DNA of 35,076 nucleotides from Williamwhitmania taraxaci (GCF_900096565.1 NZ_FMYP01000045.1:1-35076); one strand, 5' to 3'. Numbered from the stretch's first letter, positions 7,706-16,087 are shown. Numbers and translations: made by a program. Notes: generated by a model from the sequence alone, not told the origin.

Positions 7706-8137
7706 ATGTCGATGAATTTTGAATATAAGGTTGAAAGCGGTGATTTTGCACGCGCAGGATATGCTTCGAGCCAAATAAAAAAGGTTCTGAAGCAGCTCAA
7801 TGTAGATGTGAAAATTGTAAAGCGGGTAGTGGTTTGCCTTTACGAGGCGGAAGTAAATATTGTAGCCCATGCCTATCGCGGCACTATTTATGCCGCTATT
7901 GATACTGAGAAGATTGTAATGCGATTGGTTGATGAGGGACCCGGAATTCCCGATATTCCACTTGCAATGCAGAAAGGATACTCAACGGCTTCGTCTGCCG
8001 TAAGAGAAATGGGGTTTGGGGCAGGTATGGGATTGCCAAATATCGATTTTAATGCCGATAAGTTCGAAATAACCAGTCAGGTAGGTGTTGGAACCACGCT
8101 TGAGATTACCATGTATTTAAATAGTCAATCTTCGTAG
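7706..8137 (+). CDS. Anti-sigma-factor-like serine kinase (RsbW/SpoIIAB HATPase)
   Basis: A 143-residue GHKL ATPase. The N-box segment is VCLYEAEVNIVAHAYRG (Glu and Asn bind Mg-ATP), the G1 box is VDEGPGIPD, and a glycine-rich lid GFGAGMGLPNID follows. The length is usual for stand-alone RsbW-type kinases, which phosphorylate anti-anti-sigma (STAS) proteins. No STAS protein or sigma factor is encoded nearby, so the substrate is unknown. It ends 3 bases before the sensory hydrogenase, which suggests that the hydrogenase controls it or acts with it. The PP2C phosphatase at 18171 could be its antagonist (inference). Confidence 0.85.
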   Translation: MSMNFEYKVESGDFARAGYASSQIKKVLKQLNVDVKIVKRVVVCLYEAEVNIVAHAYRGTIYAAIDTEKIVMRLVDEGPGIPDIPLAMQKGYSTASSAVREMGFGAGMGLPNIDFNADKFEITSQVGVGTTLEITMYLNSQSS

Positions 8138-8140
8138 TCG

Positions 8141-9535
8141 ATGGAAAAAAAGTTTTTTCACCATGCGTTAAGAATACTGAAGGATGTTTGCATTGGATGT
8201 TCCCACTGCATGCGGGTTTGTCCTACAGAAGCTTTGCGTGTATTCGATGGTAAAGCCGAACTAATTGAGGATAGGTGTATCGACTGTGGCGAATGCTTTA
8301 GGGTATGTCCCGTGCATGCTATCATTATTGAACAGGACGATTTTAGTAAGATATTTGACTACAAACACCGAGTTGCCCTAGTTCCTTCTGTTTTAATGGG
8401 CCAGTTTCCCGACGAGATCTCTGATAGCGAGATATATAGTGTTTTACAGGATGTTGGATTCACTTGGGTTTATGAGGTGGAGCATGGTGCGTCAATTCTT
8501 CAGCGGACTCAACTTGATTATGCCAAAGATGAAATTGCCAACAAGCCTGTTATCTCTTCCTTCTGCCCAGCTATTGTTCGGCTCATTCAGGTTAAGTTTC
8601 CATCCTTGGTCGATAATATTATGCTTCTTCGCCCCCCCTTGGACATCTCAGCGATATATTGCCGTAAGGTCTTAATGGATGAAGGAGCCAAAGAGGAGGA
8701 GATAGGAATATTTTATGTTACTCCTTGCGCAGCCAAGATTGCTGCGGTGAAGGCACCTGTAGGGGAAGGTCATTCACGCATCAACGGAGTGATTAACATG
8801 GATTTTATTTACAATCGGATATACAAAGGTATTAAGCATAAGAACAAGGAGAAAGTTGTCCTGCCAAAGCAGGGTCACCTCAACTCTGTGGAAATCCAGT
8901 GGAGTCTTACCAACGGTGAGGCAAACCATGCCAAAGGCCGCAGCCTCGCCATTGACGAGGTTCACAATGTGATTGAATTCCTGGAAAAGCTCGAAAGTGA
9001 TGAGATTGCCGAAATAGATTTTCTGGAACTAAGGGCATGCGATGAGAGTTGCGCTGGTGGCGTTCTTACTACTGCAAATCGTTTTTTAACGGTTGAGCGG
9101 TTACGCAATAGAGCAAAAAGGGCAGGGGCTAAGGCAATGGATGAGGTTTCCGAATCATCAAAGGTAATTGCAGATTACGAGGACTACCTTAAGCGGCATA
9201 TTCGGTTGTCGGTGGAGATTAAGCCACGATCGATGTATAAGCTAGATGAGGACATGGCAAAGGCCATGCGTAAGATGCAGCGCGCCCGAAAGGTGATGTG
9301 CTATTTGCCTGGGATTGATTGTGGTTTATGTGGAGCCCCTTCATGCCAAGCGCTTGCTGAGGATATTGTCCAAAAGAAGGGATCTATCTCCCAGTGTGTG
9401 TTCGTTCAGAAAATGATGGAGAAAACAAAAACCCTCGATACCGATCATGCTTTCCGAATTATGGAACGGGTTTGGGGTCAAGATAAGTTCATTAAAAATT
9501 GCAAAAAGAAAGGAGCAGATCATGAAAGTTTCTGA
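8141..9535 (+). CDS. Putative sensory [FeFe] hydrogenase, group D-like
   Basis: A 464-residue protein. An N-terminal two-[4Fe-4S] ferredoxin domain (C17/20/23/27, C46/49/52/56) is followed by a divergent H-cluster domain: L1 SSFCPAIV (Phe141, Cys142), L2 TPCAAK (C196), L3 RACDESCAGG (C300, C304). A C-terminal [4Fe-4S] domain follows (C394, C397, C402, C419). All four cubane ligands are kept, but the Cys that donates protons in catalytic enzymes is Phe, and the GGGQP end of L3 is lost. The architecture and the DRTGG/HATPase/PHP neighbours fit the group D hydrogenases typified by Thermoanaerobacter mathranii HydS. A sensing role is inferred; there is no fused output domain, so signalling would go through the neighbouring proteins. 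Its end overlaps the next gene by 14 bases. Confidence 0.85.
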   Translation: MEKKFFHHALRILKDVCIGCSHCMRVCPTEALRVFDGKAELIEDRCIDCGECFRVCPVHAIIIEQDDFSKIFDYKHRVALVPSVLMGQFPDEISDSEIYSVLQDVGFTWVYEVEHGASILQRTQLDYAKDEIANKPVISSFCPAIVRLIQVKFPSLVDNIMLLRPPLDISAIYCRKVLMDEGAKEEEIGIFYVTPCAAKIAAVKAPVGEGHSRINGVINMDFIYNRIYKGIKHKNKEKVVLPKQGHLNSVEIQWSLTNGEANHAKGRSLAIDEVHNVIEFLEKLESDEIAEIDFLELRACDESCAGGVLTTANRFLTVERLRNRAKRAGAKAMDEVSESSKVIADYEDYLKRHIRLSVEIKPRSMYKLDEDMAKAMRKMQRARKVMCYLPGIDCGLCGAPSCQALAEDIVQKKGSISQCVFVQKMMEKTKTLDTDHAFRIMERVWGQDKFIKNCKKKGADHESF

Positions 9536-9854
9536 TATTGTTGAAAAGTTGGGGTTGGTTGTTTTCTCAGGTGCTAAGGGACTCGACAATGAAATTGTTG
9601 GTGGCTATACCAGTGATTTACTGAGCGATGTGATGGGAAGTGCCGATTCGGGTATGGTTTGGGTTACCATTCAAACCCATAAAAATGTTATGGCTATCGC
9701 TTCATTAAAGGAGTTAGCGGCTGTAGTTTTAGTTAAGGGTGAACAACCGGAGGAGGATACTGCGGCCCAAAGTAACCAAGAGGGCATTCCAATACTAGGA
9801 ACAACCCTTGATACTTTTGAAATTACCGGACAAATTTATAAATTGATGATGTAG
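9522..9854 (+). CDS. DRTGG-domain protein, second copy
   Basis: A 110-residue DRTGG-like protein starting MKVSDIVEKLGLVVFSGAKG, with YTSDLLSDVMG and the C-terminal FEITGQIYKLMM. The start chosen is ATG 9522, which has a clear AAAGGAG ribosome site 7 bases upstream; the open frame continues further upstream into the hydrogenase gene but that is chance. It overlaps the hydrogenase gene by 14 bases, which suggests translational coupling. It is a diverged duplicate of the protein at 7352, and the two copies flank the hydrogenase-kinase pair. Ligand and role are unknown. Confidence 0.78.
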   Translation: MKVSDIVEKLGLVVFSGAKGLDNEIVGGYTSDLLSDVMGSADSGMVWVTIQTHKNVMAIASLKELAAVVLVKGEQPEEDTAAQSNQEGIPILGTTLDTFEITGQIYKLMM

Positions 9855-9857
9855 ATT

Positions 9858-10601
9858 ATGAGGCTCTTTAAGGCCGATCTTCATTTACACTCAGTGCTCT
9901 CGCCATGTGGCTCACTCGAAATGAGTCCTGGTACGATTGTGTCGAGGGCAAAGGAGGTTGGTCTTGATATTATAGCCGTAACCGATCATAACACAACCTT
10001 GCATTGCCAACTCACTCAGGAGATTGCCTCGGAGGCTGGTATTGCTCTGTTTTTTGGAGCCGAGATTACAACTAAAGAAGAGGCCCATTGCTTGACCTAT
10101 TTCCCCGATTATAAATCACTTTCAGCGTTTCAGCAGATAGTTGAAAAGCACTACCCAGTGGGGCTTGTTAATGATCCTGCAATTTTTGGTTATCAGGTAG
10201 TTTTGGATCGCGATGAGAATATTATTCAAGAAGTTGAAGTTCCCTTAATTTCTTCGCTAACTATTGGCATAAATGAATTAGAAAGGATTGTGCATGAACT
10301 TGGTGGTCTGTTTATTCCGGCTCATATCAATAAAACCAAGTTTAGCGTGATTAGCCAGCTAGGATTTCTCCCGCCGGATTTGCTAGTGGATGGAGTCGAA
10401 ATATCCAGGCATACTTCAAAGGCTAATTTTCTAAAGAAGAATGCATATTTAAGTAAATACACGTTTATCCAAAACTCCGACGCCCACCTTCCCGAAGGCA
10501 TTGGTGAGGTATTTACGGTGCTTCAGATGGAAGAACCAACTTTTAACGAATTCAAATTAGCGCTCCAAAGTAAAGAGGGGCGTAACGTTCTTGTTGATTA
10601 G
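9858..10601 (+). CDS. PHP-domain metal-dependent phosphoesterase-like protein
   Basis: A 247-residue PHP domain. The metal-binding motifs are all visible: ADLHLHS at the N-terminus, VTDHNT at about residues 41-46, the Glu of GAEITT, FIPAHINK in the middle and NSDAH near the C-terminus. PHP proteins hydrolyse phosphoesters with two or three metal ions; the family includes nucleoside 3',5'-bisphosphate phosphatases and histidinol phosphatase. The substrate here is unknown. Genes of this kind accompany group D-like hydrogenases in anaerobes. It lies 3 bases after the DRTGG gene and 2 bases before the next. Confidence 0.85.
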   Translation: MRLFKADLHLHSVLSPCGSLEMSPGTIVSRAKEVGLDIIAVTDHNTTLHCQLTQEIASEAGIALFFGAEITTKEEAHCLTYFPDYKSLSAFQQIVEKHYPVGLVNDPAIFGYQVVLDRDENIIQEVEVPLISSLTIGINELERIVHELGGLFIPAHINKTKFSVISQLGFLPPDLLVDGVEISRHTSKANFLKKNAYLSKYTFIQNSDAHLPEGIGEVFTVLQMEEPTFNEFKLALQSKEGRNVLVD

Positions 10602-10603
10602 CT

Positions 10604-11152
10604 ATGAAAGATTTATCACTCCACATTCTCGATATTGCACAAAACTCCATTTCGGCCAAAGCGACATTCATTGAAATACTTTTGGTTGAGGATACTCTGA
10701 ACGATCTTTTTTCCATAACCATTCGCGACAATGGTTGCGGGATGAGTAAAGAAACACTGGAGAAAGTGGTTGATCCGTATTACACCTCACGAACCACTCG
10801 AAAGGTTGGTCTAGGTATCCCTCTCCTAAAACAAAATGCAGAGCGGTGCGAGGGGCACTTTTCAATTACATCGAAAGAAAACAAAGGAACGGAGCTTATG
10901 GCTACCTTTCGCTATAATAATATCGATAGGCCAGCTCTGGGCGATATAGCAGGGGTGATCGTTATTCTCGCTACATCGAATCCTAAGATTGATTTTGTAT
11001 ACACCCATCGGTATAATAGCAAGGAGTATTGCTTTGATACCAGAGAGGTAACCAAAGCGTTGGAAGGGACTCCTATTAACGATTTGAAGGTTACCCGCTT
11101 CCTCAAGGAGATGGTGAAAGAGAATTTAGACGAAATTCAAATAGAAGAGTAG
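10604..11152 (+). CDS. HATPase-domain protein (histidine-kinase-like ATP-binding module)
   Basis: A 182-residue GHKL ATPase without a HisKA dimerisation domain. The N box is LHILDIAQNSISAKAT, the G1 box is IRDNGCGMSKE, the lid is TTRKVGLGIPLLKQNAERCEG, and the G2-like GTELMATF follows. About 65 residues after the ATPase fold form a second, unassigned small domain ending in acidic residues. It differs from the RsbW-like protein at 7706 and is closer to the catalytic half of a histidine kinase. No His phosphoacceptor partner is evident in the operon. It is the last gene of the signalling operon, about 100 bases before operon 2. Confidence 0.82.
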   Translation: MKDLSLHILDIAQNSISAKATFIEILLVEDTLNDLFSITIRDNGCGMSKETLEKVVDPYYTSRTTRKVGLGIPLLKQNAERCEGHFSITSKENKGTELMATFRYNNIDRPALGDIAGVIVILATSNPKIDFVYTHRYNSKEYCFDTREVTKALEGTPINDLKVTRFLKEMVKENLDEIQIEE

Positions 11153-11172
11153 GTTGAAAAACATGATTTTTG

Positions 11173-11206
11173 TTTGGTTATATGTGAAACAGTTAACATA
11201 GATTTG
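11173..11206 (+). promoter_or_regulatory. Promoter of hydrogenase operon 2
   Basis: The -7 box TAGATTTG (11199-11206) matches TAnnTTTG exactly. TTTG at 11173-11176 is the likely -33 element, with 22 bases between them, slightly long. The expected transcript would start near 11212, leaving a leader of about 40 bases that ends in a good Shine-Dalgarno AGGAG. Confidence 0.65.
11181..11200. promoter_or_regulatory. Rex-like operator inside the operon 2 promoter
   Basis: TATGTGAA-ACAG-TTAACATA is an 8-4-8 inverted repeat with one mismatch, and its core TGTGAA-N4-TTAACA fits the Rex operator form TTGTGAA-N4-TTCACAA. It fills the space between the -33 and -7 elements and touches the -7 box, as expected for a repressor that blocks polymerase. 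Confidence 0.65.
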
Positions 11207-11254
11207 CGCTAAAATTCAACGTACCACTTACTAAGTTTATAAGGAGAAACAAGT

Positions 11255-11647
11255 ATGGCACAGATTAAATCGTTAGCCGACCTAAAGAAGATGCAGGCCG
11301 ACATGCTATCGAAGGTGGATCTCAGGGAAAAAGCAGAAAACCCTGGAAGCCACGTTCAAATTAAAGTGGCTATGGCTACTTGCGGTATTGCTTCTGGAGC
11401 AAAGACCGTTATGGAATTTTTTATCGACCAACTCGACAAGCGAGGTATTGGCGCTGTAATTACTCAAACGGGCTGTATGGGTTATTGCTATGCCGAACCT
11501 ACCGTTGAGGTAACACTTCCCGGTCAAGAGCCAATTGTCTTCGGATATGTTGACACCAAAAAGGCCGATGAGATTATTGAAAAGTATATCAAGACCGGAG
11601 AATTGGTCGACGGTATCATTCCAGTGAACTACGAAAAAATAGACTAA
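11255..11647 (+). CDS. hndB: HndB-like thioredoxin-fold ferredoxin subunit
   Basis: A 130-residue protein with an N-terminal helical segment (SLADLKKMQADMLSK) and a thioredoxin-like ferredoxin domain. Its cysteines are C43 (MATCGIASGA), C74 and C78 (TGCMGYCYAEP). This matches HndB of the NADP-linked hydrogenase of Desulfovibrio-type bacteria in the ATCGIA and QTGC-x-G-x-CYAEP motifs. Only three Cys are present, against four in the NuoE-type pattern, so [2Fe-2S] binding may be atypical or absent. It is the first gene of operon 2, with AGGAG before the ATG and hydB 23 bases downstream. Operons 1 and 3 have no counterpart, although the N-terminal part of the operon 3 HydB resembles this fold. 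Confidence 0.85.
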   Translation: MAQIKSLADLKKMQADMLSKVDLREKAENPGSHVQIKVAMATCGIASGAKTVMEFFIDQLDKRGIGAVITQTGCMGYCYAEPTVEVTLPGQEPIVFGYVDTKKADEIIEKYIKTGELVDGIIPVNYEKID

Positions 11648-11670
11648 AAACCCATTAGGAGGATCGAGTA

Positions 11671-13467
11671 ATGGCAAAATATAAAATGCATCTTCTTGTT
11701 TGTGGTGGTACTGGATGCCGTGCTTCTGCAAGCGATACTATTGTTGAGGATTTTAAAAAGGAACTTGAAGCAAAGGGCCTAAAAGACGAAGTTCAGGTTG
11801 TTATGACTGGTTGCTTTGGCTTTTGCGAAAAAGGACCTATTGTTAAGGTGATGCCCGACAATACCTTTTACACTCAAGTGAAACCATCCGATGTTGCCGA
11901 GATTGTATCGGAACATGTTATTAAAGGTAGAAAAGTAAATCGTTTACTTTATACCGATCCTAACGCGGATAACAAGCATATAAGTGACTCAAAGCACATG
12001 GGCTTCTACAAGAAGCAAATCCGTGTTGCTTTAAGAAACTGTGGATTCATCAATCCCGAGAATATTGAGGAGTATGTTGGCCGCGAAGGTTACATGGCTC
12101 TTGGTAAGGCTCTTACCGAAATGACTCCTCAGCAAGTTATCGATGAAATTAAGAAGTCTGGTCTAAGAGGCCGTGGCGGTGGAGGATTTCCTACAGGTCT
12201 TAAATGGGAAATTGCCAGCAAGAATGCCGCTGATCAAAAGTATGTAGTTTGTAACGCCGACGAAGGAGATCCAGGAGCATTTATGGATCGCTCCATTCTC
12301 GAAGGCGATCCACACTCGGTAATTGAGGCTATGGCTATTTGCGGATATACCATGGGCGCAACCAAGGGACTTGTTTACATTCGTGCAGAGTATCCACTTG
12401 CTATTCAACGCTTAAAAACTGCAATTAATCAGTCACGCGAGTATGGACTGCTCGGCACAAACATCATGGGTACCGGTTTCAACTTTGATATCGAGTTACG
12501 CTATGGTGCTGGTGCATTTGTTTGCGGTGAAGAAACTGCACTCATTCACTCCATGGAAGGCCATCGTGGTGAGCCAACGGTTAAGCCACCATTCCCTGCA
12601 GAAAGCGGTTACAACGGAAAGCCTACCAATGTAAATAACGTTGAAACCTTTGCCAATATTCCTGTTATCCTTCTAAAGGGTTCTGAATGGTTTGCAAGTA
12701 TTGGTACCGAGAAATCAAAAGGAACAAAGGTATTTGCCCTCGCTGGAAAGATTAATAACGTTGGTCTGATTGAAGTTCCTATGGGAACTACGCTTCGTGA
12801 GGTAATCTTTGAAATTGGTGGCGGTATTAAGGACGGTAAGAAGTTTAAGGCAGTTCAAACTGGTGGTCCATCAGGCGGTTGCTTAACTGAAAAGCATCTT
12901 GACACACCTATCGATTTTGATAACCTTATTGCTGCTGGCTCTATGATGGGCTCGGGTGGTATGATCGTTATGGACGAAGACAACTGTATGGTTGCCGTTG
13001 CTAAGTTCTACCTCGAATTCACTGTTGAGGAATCTTGCGGAAAGTGTTCTCCATGCCGTATTGGTAACAAGAGACTCCATGAGTTGCTTGATAAAATTAC
13101 CAAGGGCGAAGGAACCATGGAAGATTTGGATAGACTCCGTAACCTAAGCCATGTAATTAAGGATACAGCTCTTTGCGGTTTAGGCCAAACCTCGCCAAAC
13201 CCAGTTCTTTCTACATTGGATAACTTCTATTCCGAGTATGAAGCTCACGTGAAGGACAAAAAATGTCCTGCCAGCCAGTGCAAGAGCTTAATGCAATATG
13301 TAATTGATCCTGAGGCTTGCGTTGGGTGTACTGCATGTGCACGCGTTTGCCCTGTAAACGCCATCTCCGGTGAGCGTAAACAGCCACACTTTATCGATTC
13401 TGCTGTTTGTATTAAGTGCGGCGCATGTATCGAAAAGTGTAAATTCAGTGCAATCAGCATTAAATAA
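11671..13467 (+). CDS. hydB: Electron-bifurcating-type hydrogenase 2, NuoF-like flavin subunit (full length)
   Basis: A 598-residue HydB/HndC protein with all expected parts. The N-terminal thioredoxin-like [2Fe-2S] domain uses C11, C16, C48 and C52. The FMN/NAD(H) core has GLRGRGGGGFPTGLKW at about residue 165 and NADEGDPGAFMDR. The NuoF [4Fe-4S] ligands are C456, C459, C462 and C502. The C-terminal ferredoxin domain binds two [4Fe-4S] clusters (C550/553/556/560 and C580/583/586/590). This full set is characteristic of HydABC enzymes that couple NADH and reduced ferredoxin oxidation to H2 formation, so bifurcation is plausible but not proven by sequence. The start is supported by AGGAGG, 11 bases upstream. 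Confidence 0.95.
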   Translation: MAKYKMHLLVCGGTGCRASASDTIVEDFKKELEAKGLKDEVQVVMTGCFGFCEKGPIVKVMPDNTFYTQVKPSDVAEIVSEHVIKGRKVNRLLYTDPNADNKHISDSKHMGFYKKQIRVALRNCGFINPENIEEYVGREGYMALGKALTEMTPQQVIDEIKKSGLRGRGGGGFPTGLKWEIASKNAADQKYVVCNADEGDPGAFMDRSILEGDPHSVIEAMAICGYTMGATKGLVYIRAEYPLAIQRLKTAINQSREYGLLGTNIMGTGFNFDIELRYGAGAFVCGEETALIHSMEGHRGEPTVKPPFPAESGYNGKPTNVNNVETFANIPVILLKGSEWFASIGTEKSKGTKVFALAGKINNVGLIEVPMGTTLREVIFEIGGGIKDGKKFKAVQTGGPSGGCLTEKHLDTPIDFDNLIAAGSMMGSGGMIVMDEDNCMVAVAKFYLEFTVEESCGKCSPCRIGNKRLHELLDKITKGEGTMEDLDRLRNLSHVIKDTALCGLGQTSPNPVLSTLDNFYSEYEAHVKDKKCPASQCKSLMQYVIDPEACVGCTACARVCPVNAISGERKQPHFIDSAVCIKCGACIEKCKFSAISIK

Positions 13468-13483
13468 TTTGGGGGAAATATAG

Positions 13484-15259
13484 ATGGAAACTGTAAAACT
13501 GACGATAGATAATAAGGCGGTGGAGGTAGAGAAGGGAACAACCATCTACAAAGCAGCCAAAAAGCTCGGTATTGATATTCCGGTTCTTTGCTACATGGAT
13601 CTTCATGATTTAGGTATCGAAAATAAGCCAGCTGGATGCCGAATCTGCGTTGTAGAGGTTGAAGGAAGACGCAATCTTGCACCTTCCTGCTCTACCAATT
13701 GCACCGAAGGTCTTGTGGTAAAAACGCACACACCTCGCGTTATTAACGCTCGCCGCACCGTAATGGAACTAATCCTTTCCGACCACCCGAAAGATTGCTT
13801 GATCTGCCCTAAGAGCGGTCGTTGCGATTTGCAAGACATGGCTGTTAAGTTAGGAATTCGTCATATTCCGGGTCAGGAGTTTGCTGAAATGTCTACCTAC
13901 AGGAAAGACACTTCGCCTGCAATTATTCGCGATATGGATAAGTGCATCATGTGCCGCCGTTGCGAAACAATGTGTAACGATTTCCAAACTGTAGGCGCAT
14001 TATCTGGTGTAAATCGTGGATTTATGTCGTGTGTTGCTCCAGCTTTCGAGCAGGATCTTGATAAATCACCCTGTACATATTGTGGACAGTGTGTAGCTGT
14101 TTGCCCAACAGGTGCTCTTACCGAGGTGGATCATACTCCAAAGGTAATCCGTGCAATTGCCGATCCAAAGAAAACGGTTATTGTTCAAACCGCTCCTGCT
14201 GTGCGCGTAGCGCTGGGTGAAGAGTTTGGTTTGAAGCCGGGTACATTGGTTACCGGTAAAATGACTGCAGCACTCCGTCAACTTGGATTCGATTACGTTT
14301 TCGATACCGATTTTGGCGCCGATCTTACCATTATGGAAGAGGGAACTGAGATGCTAACCCGTTTGGGTAAGTTCTTGGAGGGCGACAAGGATGTGAAGTT
14401 GCCTATTCTTACCTCATGCTGTCCTGGTTGGGTAACCTTCTTCGAGAACAACTATCCAGATATGCTGGATGTACCTTCAACTGCAAAATCGCCACAACAG
14501 ATGTTCGGCGCCATTGCTAAATCGTACTTTGCCGAGCAGTTAGGTAAAACCCGCGAAGAATTGGTAGTTGTTTCTGTAATGCCTTGTCTTGCTAAGAAAT
14601 ATGAGTGCCAACGTGATGAATTCAAGGTCGATGGTAATCCTGATGTAGATTTTTCTATCTCAACTCGTGAATTGGCTCACTTAATAAAAGAATCGAATAT
14701 CAACTTTGCTGAAATTGCAGAGGAAGACTTCGATCGTCCAATGGGTGAATCAACAGGTGCCGCGGTTATCTTTGGTACCACAGGTGGAGTTATTGAAGCT
14801 GCTGTTCGTACAGCCTATGAATTACAAACTGGAAAGAAACTGGAAAGGCTCGATTTTACTGAACTACGTGGTCTTGATGGTATTCGCTCTGCTACTATCG
14901 ATTTCAACGGCCTTCCTGTAAATATCGGTATTGCTCATGGACTTGGAAATGCACGTAAACTTCTCGATAGCGTTCGTGCTGGTGAAGTAAATTTCCATGC
15001 AATTGAGATCATGGCTTGTCCAGGTGGTTGTATTGGTGGTGGTGGGCAACCATTGCACCATGGGAATATTGCCATCATCAAGGCACGTCAAGAAGCCATT
15101 TATCGTGAGGATGCAGGTAAGCCAATTAGGAAATCGCATGAGAACCCATACATTATTAAACTGTATGAAGAGTTCCTTGGAAAACCAATGAGCGAAAAAG
15201 CACATCACCTGCTGCATACTGCATACTTTGATAGGAGCAAGAAGGATATTTTCATTTAA
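13484..15259 (+). CDS. hydA: Electron-bifurcating-type hydrogenase 2, catalytic H-cluster subunit
   Basis: A 591-residue group A [FeFe] hydrogenase. The N-terminal [2Fe-2S] uses C36, C52, C55 and C69; the His-ligated cluster uses H101, C105, C108 and C114; two [4Fe-4S] clusters use C154/157/160/164 and C197/200/203/207. All three H-cluster motifs are canonical: L1 TSCCPGW (C312, C313), L2 MPCLAKKYE and L3 EIMACPGGCIGGGGQP. The proton-path glutamates (IMEEGTE) are kept. It is thus the one of the three HydA proteins here with no unusual active-site residue. It differs by about four extra residues in the [2Fe-2S] loop (DLGIENKPAG) from the other two. It is flanked at 16 and 18 bases by hydB and hydC. 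Confidence 0.95.
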   Translation: METVKLTIDNKAVEVEKGTTIYKAAKKLGIDIPVLCYMDLHDLGIENKPAGCRICVVEVEGRRNLAPSCSTNCTEGLVVKTHTPRVINARRTVMELILSDHPKDCLICPKSGRCDLQDMAVKLGIRHIPGQEFAEMSTYRKDTSPAIIRDMDKCIMCRRCETMCNDFQTVGALSGVNRGFMSCVAPAFEQDLDKSPCTYCGQCVAVCPTGALTEVDHTPKVIRAIADPKKTVIVQTAPAVRVALGEEFGLKPGTLVTGKMTAALRQLGFDYVFDTDFGADLTIMEEGTEMLTRLGKFLEGDKDVKLPILTSCCPGWVTFFENNYPDMLDVPSTAKSPQQMFGAIAKSYFAEQLGKTREELVVVSVMPCLAKKYECQRDEFKVDGNPDVDFSISTRELAHLIKESNINFAEIAEEDFDRPMGESTGAAVIFGTTGGVIEAAVRTAYELQTGKKLERLDFTELRGLDGIRSATIDFNGLPVNIGIAHGLGNARKLLDSVRAGEVNFHAIEIMACPGGCIGGGGQPLHHGNIAIIKARQEAIYREDAGKPIRKSHENPYIIKLYEEFLGKPMSEKAHHLLHTAYFDRSKKDIFI

Positions 15260-15277
15260 CTACTGGAGGATAGATCA

Positions 15278-15763
15278 ATGTCACATATAAAAGTAGAGTT
15301 AAAGAAAGAAGACGTTGCAAAACTCAAGGAGATTTGCAAATCATTCAACAACGAACCCGGAGAACTTATTAATGTGCTTCACAAGTCGCAGGAAGCCTTC
15401 GGATACCTACCGGCCGAGATACAAGAAATTGTGGCTCGCGAGCTTAAGATATCTGTTGCTAAGGTATACGGCGTAGTGACTTTCTACTCTTTTTTCACCA
15501 TGTTACCAAAAGGACAGCACCCCATTTCAATTTGTACGGGTACTGCTTGCTACGTTCGTGGTGCCGAAAAAGTATTGGATGAATTTAAGCGCGTGTTAAA
15601 TATATCTGTTGGTCAGACAACTCCTGATGGAAAATTTTCTATTAGCTGTCTTCGCTGTGTTGGAGCCTGTGGCCTTGCCCCGGTTGTAACTGTAGGTGAG
15701 AAGGTTTATGGACGAGTATCTCCCGATGGTGTAAGAGATATCTTAAAAGAATACGAGCAGTAA
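15278..15763 (+). CDS. hydC: Electron-bifurcating-type hydrogenase 2, NuoE-like [2Fe-2S] subunit
   Basis: A 161-residue NuoE/HydC protein with the family motif VYGVVTFYSFF and complete [2Fe-2S] ligands: CTGTAC (CX4C) and CVGAC (CX3C). One further Cys occurs just before the second pair (SCLRC). It is the last gene of operon 2, whereas hydC comes first in operons 1 and 3, so the gene order differs between copies. A clear GGAGG precedes the start by 10 bases, and a terminator follows 17 bases after the stop codon. Confidence 0.94.
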   Translation: MSHIKVELKKEDVAKLKEICKSFNNEPGELINVLHKSQEAFGYLPAEIQEIVARELKISVAKVYGVVTFYSFFTMLPKGQHPISICTGTACYVRGAEKVLDEFKRVLNISVGQTTPDGKFSISCLRCVGACGLAPVVTVGEKVYGRVSPDGVRDILKEYEQ

Positions 15764-15780
15764 TTTATGCTGTTATAATT

Positions 15781-15815
15781 AAAAAAAGGGTTGCTCACTG
15801 AGCAGCCCTTTTTTT
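15781..15815 (+). terminator. Rho-independent terminator of hydrogenase operon 2
   Basis: GGGTTGCTC pairs with GAGCAGCCC (one G-T pair) around loop ACT. It is flanked by an A run upstream and a T run downstream, so it could also act on the other strand. Confidence 0.9.
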
Positions 15816-16087
15816 GTGGCTATTACTATTAGGGAGAAATGCGGTAGGGTATTTATTCCTTCAATAGTATTGAATGCGAAGCCTTCTGACAAGTCTTGCT
15901 TAACTGCAGTAACAATACTTCATTAAGTTTTTCTTCTGTTTTTTGTTGTATCGAAATTAATGGCTCAATATTTGTCATAGGGTAGAGTCTTTAGTATGCT
16001 TCCTTCGATATGAACTTTCTGTTTATGGCTAAATTGTCGAAATTCTTATACGAATACTAATTGCGGCATATTTTTTCTTACTTTTTA
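15816..16087. other. Intergenic stretch with one doubtful small ORF
   Basis: No convincing gene is visible between the operon 2 terminator and the sugar dehydratase promoter. A 41-residue minus-strand frame (15978-15853) starts MTNIEPLISIQQKTEEKLNE and looks like an amphipathic helix. It has no ribosome site, family likeness or partner, so it is noted only as a possibility. Confidence 0.3.

Noticed and set aside
15853-15978. 41-residue minus-strand ORF
   Set aside because: No ribosome site, family likeness or partner; kept only as a note on the intergenic region.
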